Source of the DNA: Planctomycetota bacterium
GTDB taxonomy: Bacteria; Planctomycetota; UBA8742; UBA2392
Reading direction: 5' to 3'
Assembly (NCBI GenBank): GCA_027493625.1
Contig: JAOSKM010000001.1
Location: 84,657-148,656 of the forward strand
DNA: 64,000 nucleotides
The notes under the pieces were generated by a model. It had not been told where the DNA came from, made no database searches, and saw only the letters and a list, made by a program, of their open reading frames with translations. The position numbers were made by a program, and so were the translations under genes. Below, piece after piece: positions 17,285-26,100 of this stretch. Positions within the stretch are counted from its first letter, which is position 1. The number at the start of each line of letters is the position of its first letter.

Positions 17285-18397
17285 TCAAGCGTTGTGCGAT
17301 TCGTCAGCTTCCGCGTCCATGCCGGCAGCGGCTTCCGCGGCTGCGCGGGCGGCTTCCGCGGCCTTGCGCTGCAGGTCCTGGGCGGACTGCATGATGCGGG
17401 TCTTTTCCTTGTGGCTGAGCAGATAACCCTTCTGGAGGTTGGGGTAGATCATTTCGTTGAACAGCTTGCTGCTCTCGGCCAGGAATTCGCTGTAGGTATT
17501 GAGGTACTCCTGCCAGGCCAGGCGCGACTTGCTCATGCGCCCGAGCAGGCTGGCCTTGCTGACGGCCGTCTTCTCGATCTCGATGGGGTCGAGGCGCTTG
17601 ATGATGGCCTCCAGCACCTGCTGCATGCCGGCCAGCAGGCCCATCTGGTGCTGGCTGACGTCCTTGATGGCGCGCTCGAGTGAATCTTTCACGGCCATGG
17701 CGTCGGAGGGCGTCTGCCAGTCGATGGGGAAGCGTTTGAAGCGCTCCAGTTCCTGCATCATCTTGATGGGGTTGGCCTCGCGCTGGAATGCCATCGTCAC
17801 GTTGGCGTCGAACTCGCCCTCGAACTCCTTGCGGGCGGACAGGGTCTGGAACAGGCCCTCCAGCAGCACGTCGAGGCTGATGCGGATCAGCTCGCCGAAC
17901 AGGGTGACCTGCTCGGGCCCCTGGAACTCGTCGCTGCCCAGGAAATGCTTCGACACGTTCTGCAGCGCGCGCAGCGCTGCGGCCTCGCGCGGGTCGCCGC
18001 GCACGACGTCGGTCTGCTTGCGGCCCTCGGTGTGGCCTGACTTGCGGATCGCCTCGCGCTTGTCGGTGTCGCGGTCATCGAGCATCACGGCCTCGATCAC
18101 CATCTCGACCGTGCCCATCTTGATCACGTCGGTTTCATTGAGCGGGTGTGTGCTGTTGGGGGTGATCTGTGTGTCGTTGAGCAGCGTGCCGTTGCGGCTG
18201 CCCAGGTCGACCAGCAGGTAGCCGCCCTCGCGGCGCTCGATGCGCACGTGCTGGCGCGAGACGCGCACCTCGTCGCCGGGCAGCACCAGGTCGCATTCCG
18301 GCGAGCGCCCGACCGTGATCACGCCGCGTGTGAAGGTGTGATCCGAAACGTCGATGGTGCTGCCGCGGGGCACACGAACCTGGATGCGGATGGGCAT
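17285..18397 (-). CDS. T6SS FHA-domain regulator (Fha/TagH-like)
   Basis: First gene of the T6SS operon, 370 residues. The N-terminal FHA domain keeps all key residues: G30-R31-S32, S47-R48-Q49-H50 and N69 in GSRNGT, so it should bind phospho-threonine. The C-terminal half matches the T6SS-specific FHA C-domain (VSKHFLGSDEF near 150, REANPIKMMQELERF near 210, HQMGLLAGMQQVLEAI near 250, FNEMIYPNLQKGYL near 320) and ends in an Ala-rich tail. In Pseudomonas, Fha1 is phosphorylated by PpkA to switch the T6SS on; a similar role here is inference. Confidence 0.88.
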   Translation of the reverse strand: MPIRIQVRVPRGSTIDVSDHTFTRGVITVGRSPECDLVLPGDEVRVSRQHVRIERREGGYLLVDLGSRNGTLLNDTQITPNSTHPLNETDVIKMGTVEMVIEAVMLDDRDTDKREAIRKSGHTEGRKQTDVVRGDPREAAALRALQNVSKHFLGSDEFQGPEQVTLFGELIRISLDVLLEGLFQTLSARKEFEGEFDANVTMAFQREANPIKMMQELERFKRFPIDWQTPSDAMAVKDSLERAIKDVSQHQMGLLAGMQQVLEAIIKRLDPIEIEKTAVSKASLLGRMSKSRLAWQEYLNTYSEFLAESSKLFNEMIYPNLQKGYLLSHKEKTRIMQSAQDLQRKAAEAARAAAEAAAGMDAEADESHNA

Positions 18398-18569
18398 GCT
18401 GCGGCAGCTCCCTGGCCTGACAACATCACCATAGTGGCTTGGGGGTGCCCAGCGTCAACTGGCGGCGGGTGCGCGGTGCCAATGCGGGTCGTCCCCGGCA
18501 CCGGAGCCGGCCCCAGGCGCAGCCTTGCGGCGCGCCGGGTGGCGGGGTGAATGCCGCGCCGACTGCGGT

Positions 18570-18575
18570 TATACT
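18570..18575 (+). promoter_or_regulatory. Possible -10 box for the PP2C-NTPase gene
   Basis: TATACT lies 31 bases upstream of the ATG at 18606, in the 208-bp divergent spacer between the T6SS operon and this gene. No clear -35 is seen. The rest of the spacer is GC-rich and shows no other obvious feature. Confidence 0.35.
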
Positions 18576-18605
18576 CCGGCATCCTGCCCAACGGGTGTCC
18601 AAAGC

Positions 18606-21600
18606 ATGACCGAGCAGCCGCCAGCAGATGGCCCGCGCGCGCCGAAGAAGCGGGCCACGGCCAAGGTCATGAAACGCGCGCGCACGGTGCAGCTTTCCAT
18701 GCTGCCCAAGATGCCCGCGATCGAAGGCCTTGACCTGCACGCCCACTACGCGCCCTGCGAGGCCGTGGGCGGCGACTTCTACGACTTCGTGCCGGTCAGC
18801 CCCTGGGAAATCGGCATCGTGATGGGCGACGTGGCCGGCCACGGCGTGGACGCCGCGCTGACCATGGCGATGGCAAAGAAGACGCTGCAGATCCACGGCA
18901 AGGGGCGCAGCTCGCCGCGCGAGACGCTGCTGGTCACCTGCGCCGACCTGGCTTCCGACCTGCCGGGCAACAGCTTCGTGACGGTGTTCTACGGGGTGCT
19001 TGACCTGCGCAACTGGCAGCTCACGTTCGCGTCCGCCGGGCACACGCCGCCGATCCTGTTCAACCCCGATCGCACGCCGCCGCTGCAGAGCGTGCCGGCC
19101 CGGGGCGTGGTGATGGGCGGGGCGTTCCTGCAGGCAATGGAGAAAAACCTGGCCGAGCAGACCATCAAGCTGCGCCGGGGCGACACGCTGTTCCTGTACA
19201 CGGACGGCCTGAGCGAGGCGCCCAACGCCGAGGACGAGCAGTTCGGCGAGCCGCGCATCCTGCAGGCGCTGGGGGGCGTGATGACCGGCGACTCGCGCGG
19301 GATCGTGAACGCGGTGATTGCCGACCTCGGACGTTTCGTGGCCGACCACCCCCAGCAGGACGACCTGACGCTGCTCGCCATGCGCATCGCGGGCGAGCCC
19401 CAGGCCGCGGCGCGCGTGCCGCAGAGCCAGCGCAGGCGCGCGTGGCCGACCAACCTGCCCCCCGCCGGCAGCACCTTCGTCGGGCGCGCCGACGAGCTGG
19501 CGCAACTGCAGCAGTGGCTGCACGACGAAGGCGCGCTGGTGACCATCCATGGCGCCCCGGGCATGGGCAAGTCGCGGCTGGCCCTGGAAGCGGGGCGGAC
19601 GCTGCTGAACCACCTGCCGGGCGGCGTATGGCTGGTGGACGCCAGCGCTTCGGCAGACGCGGAGCAGCTGGCCCTCTCGGTCTCCCGGGTGCTCGGCCTG
19701 GCGCCTACCAGCAGCGGGTCGATCGTGGAGGCAGTGGGGGCCGCGCTGGACTTCCGGCCGCCGCTGCTGCTGATCCTGGACAACTGCGAAGGCGGCGAAC
19801 ATTACGTGCGCGCGCTGCTCGAAAACTGGCGCGGCGCAGCGCCGCGGGTGCGCCTGCTGGTGACCGGCCGCGGCAGCCTGGGCCTGCCCGGCGAGCGCAC
19901 GCTGGAACTCAGTCCGCTTGCCATGCCGAGTTCGCCCGACGAGTACGAGGTGCTGGACGAAAGTGACGCGGCTTCGCTGTTTGTCGCGCGCGCGCGCGAG
20001 TCGAACCCGCTGTTCCGCGTGACGGACTCGAGCCGCAACCGCATCGCGTCGATCGTGCGCGAGCTGGGAGGCAACCCGCTCGCGATCGAGCTCGCCGCGG
20101 CGCAAAGCGCCGAGCTGTCGCCCCGCCAGATCGACGACGGGCTGCGGCGGCAGCGCAAGACGACGCGTCCGCCCGCGTCTAACAGCGCCGCGCAGCGCCC
20201 GCCCTCCGAGCCCGAGCTCGCGCGGTGGGCCTACGACCAGCTGCAGCCGGCCGAGAAGCTGGCGTTCTGCCAGCTCAGCCTGATGCGCGGCGGGTTTTAC
20301 CTCGATGCGGCTGAAGCCGTGGTCGAGCTGCCCGCGGATGCACGCGCCGGCGACATCACGGCCGTGGTGCAGACCCTGCTCGACAAGCAGCTGCTGCAGG
20401 CCCAGAACACGCCTTACGGCATGCGTTTCCTGGTGCCGCCGCCGCTCAAGCCCTTCGGGCGGCGCGTGTGGGCGGAGTCAATCAGCGCCGACCGCGAGGA
20501 CGCCCTGGCACGGCGGTTCGTCACCTACTACGCGGGTTACTCGGCCGCGCAGGAGGCGCGCTTCCATACGCGGCATGCGCGCGAAACGCTGGACCGGCTG
20601 GAAACCGACATCGACAACATCCTGGCGGCGCAGGACCTGGCGAACGCGAAAGATCTGCCGGAGCTCGGCGCCAGGGCGCTGCTGGGGCTGTCCCCCGTGT
20701 TCGACCTGCGCTCGCCAATGCTGCCGCGGCAGGAACGGTTGAACCGCGCGCTTGCCGGCCTGGACGACAAGAGCACTGACCTGCGCGCCCGGCTTCACAT
20801 GGAGCTGGCCCAGGTCGCTTTCCATGAGAACAAGTGGGAAGACTCCCTGGCACAGCTCGCGACGGCGACGAAGCTGTGCCGGAAGGCCCGCAACGACCGG
20901 CTGCTGTGTGACGCCCTGCTGTTCAAGGTGTTTATCCTGGCCCGGCACAACGATTTCAAGGAAGCCCGCCGGCTGGTGGAGCAGGCGACCACCGTGGCCG
21001 CGCGCGCCGAGTATGCGCGAGGTTATGAACGCGCGCTGATCATCAACGGAATCGTCACCAGCCAGGTCAGCGGCGCCGCGGAGGCCCTGCAGCTGTACGA
21101 ACGCGCGGAGCCGCTGATCCGCACGCGTGAAGATCCGCCCACGCTGATCGAGTGCCTGAACTGCAAGGGCTCGGCCCTGCGCGCGCTGCACCGCTTCCCC
21201 GAGGCGCTGGCCGGCGGCCAGGAAACGGTGAAGCTGCTGACGAACCTGAACGCCCCGCTCGGCATCGCGGTGCAGGACAACAATCTCGGCCAGGTCCACC
21301 GCGCCATGGGGTATTTCGACGACGCCCTGGAGTGTTACCTGCGGGCCGAGGCCGCGCTGCGCGACATCGGCGATCGCGTGGTGCTGCCGCGGGTGCTGTG
21401 CAACATCGCCGAGCTGTACCAGTTCTTCGACCAGGCCGAGGACGCCGAGAAGTACGCGCGCGAAGCCCTCGAGCTTGCGCGCAGGGACAACGACAGGCAC
21501 ATCCAGATGCGGGTGCAGCATATCTTCGGGCACCTCGCGCTCGGCCGTCACCAGCACGAGCAGGCGCTGGCAGGCTTCGAGGCCGCACTGGCGCTTGCCC

Positions 21601-22088
21601 GCGAGCTCGACCGCCCGGCCGACATCAGCATGGCGCTGGCGTTTGTTTCGCTGTGCCGCACGCAAACCGGTGCGGCCCGGGAGGCGCTGGCCGACATCAT
21701 GGCCCTGCAGAAGCAGGGCGATGTTGTCTCGGAGCAGAAGAACGCGCTCGCGTTCTTCCTTTCGGCCTGCCGCGCCAGGGCCGAGCACAGGCTGGGCCAT
21801 CGCAAACAGGCCGTCACCGCGCTGAAGGAGGCGCAGGGCCTGGCGAAGCTCGAGCGGCTGGACTACTACAGCTCGGACATGCTGCTGCATGCGGCCTGGG
21901 CCGTGATCGACGAGCTTGTCGCGGAGGGCCTGGGCGACCCCAAGGCGGAGCAGACCATCAAGGTGCGCTGCAGGCATTGCCGCGCCAAGGTGCGCGGCAC
22001 GCAGAAGCAGGTGGATGACCTGGTGGCCTGCCCGGTGTGCAAGACCGCGCCCTTCAGCTACCGCGTGGAAATCCCCAGGCAAACGTAA
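18606..22088 (+). CDS. PP2C/SpoIIE phosphatase fused to STAND-type NTPase, TPR array and zinc ribbon
   Basis: Four-part protein of 1,160 residues. Residues about 20-265 form an RsbU/SpoIIE-type PP2C phosphatase with metal-binding GGDFYDF and GDVAGHGVD. Residues about 290-620 are an NTPase of the STAND/LuxR-AAA kind, with P-loop GAPGMGKSR near 316 and LLLILDNCEG near 390. Residues about 640-1,110 are helical TPR-like repeats. The tail has paired cysteines (CRHC then CPVC) resembling a zinc ribbon. It is divergent from the T6SS operon. The ATG at 18606 leaves out a short unsupported extension. A phosphatase opposing the nearby kinase on FHA-linked targets is a plausible role; its direct link to T6SS is inferred from position only. 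Confidence 0.8.
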   Translation: MTEQPPADGPRAPKKRATAKVMKRARTVQLSMLPKMPAIEGLDLHAHYAPCEAVGGDFYDFVPVSPWEIGIVMGDVAGHGVDAALTMAMAKKTLQIHGKGRSSPRETLLVTCADLASDLPGNSFVTVFYGVLDLRNWQLTFASAGHTPPILFNPDRTPPLQSVPARGVVMGGAFLQAMEKNLAEQTIKLRRGDTLFLYTDGLSEAPNAEDEQFGEPRILQALGGVMTGDSRGIVNAVIADLGRFVADHPQQDDLTLLAMRIAGEPQAAARVPQSQRRRAWPTNLPPAGSTFVGRADELAQLQQWLHDEGALVTIHGAPGMGKSRLALEAGRTLLNHLPGGVWLVDASASADAEQLALSVSRVLGLAPTSSGSIVEAVGAALDFRPPLLLILDNCEGGEHYVRALLENWRGAAPRVRLLVTGRGSLGLPGERTLELSPLAMPSSPDEYEVLDESDAASLFVARARESNPLFRVTDSSRNRIASIVRELGGNPLAIELAAAQSAELSPRQIDDGLRRQRKTTRPPASNSAAQRPPSEPELARWAYDQLQPAEKLAFCQLSLMRGGFYLDAAEAVVELPADARAGDITAVVQTLLDKQLLQAQNTPYGMRFLVPPPLKPFGRRVWAESISADREDALARRFVTYYAGYSAAQEARFHTRHARETLDRLETDIDNILAAQDLANAKDLPELGARALLGLSPVFDLRSPMLPRQERLNRALAGLDDKSTDLRARLHMELAQVAFHENKWEDSLAQLATATKLCRKARNDRLLCDALLFKVFILARHNDFKEARRLVEQATTVAARAEYARGYERALIINGIVTSQVSGAAEALQLYERAEPLIRTREDPPTLIECLNCKGSALRALHRFPEALAGGQETVKLLTNLNAPLGIAVQDNNLGQVHRAMGYFDDALECYLRAEAALRDIGDRVVLPRVLCNIAELYQFFDQAEDAEKYAREALELARRDNDRHIQMRVQHIFGHLALGRHQHEQALAGFEAALALARELDRPADISMALAFVSLCRTQTGAAREALADIMALQKQGDVVSEQKNALAFFLSACRARAEHRLGHRKQAVTALKEAQGLAKLERLDYYSSDMLLHAAWAVIDELVAEGLGDPKAEQTIKVRCRHCRAKVRGTQKQVDDLVACPVCKTAPFSYRVEIPRQT

Positions 22089-22106
22089 CGCCGGGGGCGC
22101 AGCCTG

Positions 22107-23102
22107 CTACTTGTACTTGTCGGATGCCTTGATGGCCTCGGACATCGCCTTGGCGTCCTCGGCCGCAGCGGTGCCCTTGTTCTTCTCATAGAACTTGTAG
22201 AGGGCCGTCAGCTTGTCTTCCTTGGTCTTCAGCTTCTTGTTGGCGGCCAGCGTCTTGGCCAGGTCCTTGCGCGCCTTCAGCTCGGCCTTGGCGGCCGGTT
22301 CCTTGGCCAGCTCCTTGGCTTCGGTGGCGGCGTTGTCGCCCAGCTCTTCACCCTTGAAGCGCGCGGCCAGCAGGTTCAGCGTGTTGATGGCTTCTTCGTA
22401 GCGGCCGGCTTCCCTGGCGGCATCCGCTTCGCCGCGCCACAGCTTGCCCAGGGCCTCGCAGCGGTCGACGATCATTTTGGCGTCCGTCGCGACGTTTTCC
22501 GCGGGCTCGGCCGCGAGCAGCTCGTTGGCCAGCTGTTTCGCCTTGGTGTAGTCGCCCTTGCCGAAGGCCTCGGCGGCCTTTTCGCACTCCGGCGCCACTT
22601 TCTGCTGGCCGAGGCAGGGGTACTTCACGTCTTTCAGCGCGGCGTCGATGTACTTCTCGTAGTCGCCGCTGCCCTGGTACACCACGCGCCCGAACGAGTT
22701 GATCACGTACATCGCGGGCATGGTGACCATGTCGTAGCCGGACAGCTTGCTGTCGGCCAGGGTGACGATCGGGAAGCTGTAACCCCACTCGCCGGCGAAC
22801 GCCTGGTTCTCGCGCATGCTCAGCCCGTCGCCCTCGACGGCGAAGAAGTGCACGCCCTTGTCCTTGTAGCTGTCGAACACCTTCTGGAAGTGCGGCAACT
22901 GCCGCAGGCAGGGCCCTCAGGTGATGCCCCACACCTTGATCACGATCACGTCGCCGGCCATGCCGGCCTTGTCGACCGGGCCGGCGCGATTGACCACGCC
23001 CCCCATGCTGAAGTCGGGCGCGTCCTTGCCCTCGATTTTCTGGGCGTCCAGCACGGGCGCCAGCATGACCAACAGGGCAACCAGCCAAAGCAGCGTCTTC
23101 AT
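22107..23102 (-). CDS. Exported thioredoxin-like protein, candidate selenoprotein (in-frame TGA at codon 62)
   Basis: A single reading frame of 332 codons, interrupted only by TGA at 22919-22917. N-terminal signal peptide MKTLLWLVALLVMLAPVLDA is preceded by GGAGGA. Residues about 21-170 match TlpA/AhpC-like redoxins: DAPDFSMGG, VIVIKVWGIT, then TGA-Gly-Pro-Cys exactly where these proteins have C-G-P-C, then LPHFQKVFDSYKDKG and TMPAMYVINSFGRVVYQG with the cis-proline. The C-terminal half is Lys/Ala/Glu-rich helix. If TGA is read as selenocysteine (Sec62, partner Cys65) the protein is 331 residues. The codons downstream of TGA are fully conserved in style, which argues against a decayed pseudogene. 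A nonsense mutation or base error (TGC to TGA) is the alternative. Confidence 0.75.
22891..22919 (-). promoter_or_regulatory. Candidate bacterial SECIS element
   Basis: Immediately after the TGA the mRNA reads GGGCCCTGCC, then the perfect stem TGCGGC / GCCGCA around the loop AGTT. The loop starts 16 bases after the UGA and has G as its second base, in line with the usual bacterial SECIS geometry. The stem is also part of the coding sequence, as expected in bacteria. Confidence 0.6.
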
Positions 23103-23178
23103 GATTCCTCCGGGGCACTTCACTCCGTATGTGTTGGCGCGGGGCGCCTGATCTTACACGCGCGGGCCGGAATCCGCG

Positions 23179-26100
23179 TCACTCAGGCCGGGTTTTCAGG
23201 CCGAACAACCCGGCGTCCAGCTTCGCGCGCGGGTACACCAGCTCGATTTCCTCGCCGCCGCGCAGCACCACGAACACGGCGTTCTGCCGGGCGGGCTCGG
23301 CCAGTGTCACGAACTTTTCCCAGGCCATGCGCAGGCCGGACTCGTCTTCGCCGTAGCCGGTGAAGCTGTCCGGGTTCTGCAGGTTGAAGCCGACCACCAG
23401 GTCGCCGGCGCGCAGGCCGGCCTTCTCCGCGTTCGAACCCGCGGGCACGCGCGTGACGATCACGCGGGGCAGATCGTCGCGCGTTTTCTGCACTGCCGCC
23501 CAGAGCGTGCAGCGGCTGCGGGCGGCGGCCAGGCGCGCACGCAGCACCGGGTGCCTGATCGCGGACATCGCCGCTGCCGCGGCCTGGATGGCGTCGAGGT
23601 AGGCGCCGAACGTCTCCATCGCCTCCACCCGGTAGACGTGCCAGTCCTCGGCGCGATAGCCCTCGTTGCGGGCGGCGTCGAACTGCTCCAGCATCTGCTG
23701 GTAGTTCCAGCCATGGGCGAGGCCGCGGGCCCACAGCAGCCGCATCTCGGCGCGCTGCCGCGGAGCGCCGCGTTCGATGTGCTGCGACAGGCGCCAGTTC
23801 GCATCCCAGCTTTCGCCCGCCTGCAGGCCGGCCCGCGCGTACGCGATCAGCAGTTCCGGGTGCCCTTCGTCGATCTCCAGGGCCAGCCGGTACCAGGCCG
23901 CGGCCAGCCGCCAGTTGCTTGCGGCGGCGGCGTCGGCGCCTCGCCGCGCGAACAGCCGGATCCGCTCTTCGCGCCCGTTCGCGTGTCGTTCGCGCCGCGC
24001 CCGCACCCAGGCCGCCAGGTCGACTTTCCCCTGCGGCTCACCGAGCCAGCGCCCATCGGCGTCGCGCTCGCGCGGCGGTATCGGGATGCGCAGCACGCTG
24101 AGGTCGGTGTCCAGCTCCTCGCGGTAACGGTAGCCCTCGAAGCCGTCTCGCCAGGCGCGTGCGGCGTCGAGGATGCGCGCGTCGCGCGCGGCCGTGCCCT
24201 GCCGCACGTAGCGGCGGGCGCGCTCCACCTCCGCGCCCTCCAGGCGCGGCACCCAGTCCGGCAGCGGCCCGCGCAGGAACGCGGGCGGCTGTCCGTCCTC
24301 GGTCAGCCAGGTGATTTCGCCGGTGCGGCGCGGCAGGGTCATGGGAACCAGCCCGTCGAGCTTGAGCCCGGCCTGCACCTGGGCAATCGCCGCCAGGGTC
24401 TCCAGGTCGAACTGCTGCAGCTCATGCAGGCGGGCCAGCGCGGGCGCCAGGCGCCACACCTCCACCTCGCCGCCGTAGGAGGTCACCAGCGCCGTGCTGC
24501 CGTCCGGCGCAAGCGCGCCGCCGTTCGCGAATCCGAAACCGAACCAGGTGCCGGCCAGCTCACGGCCCGTCGCCAGGTCCACCACCGCCGCGCCGTCGGT
24601 CTCCGCGAGGTAGAACAGCCGGCGCCCGTCGGCGAAGAACTGCAGGTCCGTGATGCTGTCCGACCGCACCTTCAGCGTGCGCAGGCGTTCCCCGCTTTCG
24701 GCGTCGTAGATGCCGATCAGCCCGCGGTCGCGCATCATGGCCACCACCGTGCCATCGGGGGAAACCGCGCCGGCCCGCGAATAGGAGGCGTTGCGCTCGA
24801 GCCGGGCCAGTACCTTGCCGCTCTCCAGTTCCAGGATCAGCGGCTCGGCGTCGCCGCCGCTCAGAAGCACGCGCCGCCCGTCGGGGAACATCTGCAGGCT
24901 CGGGCGATCCAGTGTATCGCGGTGCTGCAGCAGCAACTCGCCGCTGGACGCATCGCGCAGCTGCAGGCCGTAGTACCATCCGGTCAGCAGCAGGCGCCCT
25001 GATTTATCGAAGGCCACTGCCTGCACATCGTCATGGACCGCGATCTCGCGCAGGGCGCGTCCGTCGCCCGTCTCCCACAGCGCCACGGAGCCGCCGCTGT
25101 GCGCGATCGCCAGCAGCCTGCCGTCCTGCGAAAAAGCCAGGTCGGTAATGTAGTCCGGCAGCACGCTGGTTTCCGCCACCACCGCGCCGCCGTCCACCTC
25201 GAACAGCCGCACCAGGCCCGAGTCGGTCACGGCCGCGGCCAGCACTCCATCCGGGGCGATGGCAACGCGGCCCAGCACGCTGGCGCCCAGGCGGTACTGC
25301 TCGGGGGCCAGCGCCGGGTGGGCCTCCCATGCCCTGAATTCGCCGTCGACGCTGGCGGTGATGATGTCGCGCCCGGCGGGGGAGACGGCGGTGCAGGCGA
25401 CGGCCGCGCGGTGGGCCCGATGCCGCAGCACCACGCTGCCCTCGCGGGTGTCGATGTAATTGAGCATGCCGTCGCCGTCGCCGCACACCACGAAGCCCGG
25501 GCCGGCGCCGAAGCGGCAGCTGATGATGGGGCCGGTCCCGACCTTGATGTTGAAGCGCAGGCTGACCGGCTCGAGCTCCCAGCCGGCGACGCTGCCGTCC
25601 GACAGCGCCATCACCAGCAGCCCGCCGTCGGGGCTGATCGCCGTGCCCCACACCGACAGCGACTTCCCCAGGTTGATCCGCCCGGTGGTGACCGGCGGAT
25701 TGTCGCCGGCGTAATCCCAGGCCCACTGGTTGAGCATCGGGTCCATCAGCCAGATGCGTTCGCGGTTCGGGTCAAACTCCGCGGAGATCACGCCCTGGCC
25801 GTTCTCCAGTTTGAGTTGCCGTGTGGTCACGCCGGTGCGGGGATCGACCAGGTGGATCGGACCTTCGCGGGTGGGCACCAGCAGGTGCAGGCCGTCCGGG
25901 CTGAAGTTGATGCAGCTGGAGATGGCGTTCAGGTTGATCACACGCAGGACTTCGCCCGAGGCGGCATTGACCAGCGACAGCCGGCCGTCCGCGGCGAACA
26001 CGGCCAGGGTGGCGCCGTCGGGGCTGAAGGTGACGCGGAACAGGCTGGCGTCGCCGACCTGCAGGCTCCAGACGGTCGAGGCGTCGCTGACGCGGCGCAG

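Noticed and set aside
18426..20105. Minus-strand 559-codon frame opposite the phosphatase gene
   Set aside because: Arg/Ala/His-rich shadow; the plus strand has clear PP2C and P-loop motifs.
22107..22898. A separate 263-codon gene starting after the TGA
   Set aside because: It would begin inside the thioredoxin fold, lose the signal peptide and the catalytic motif, and lacks a ribosome-binding site; the two parts are one frame.
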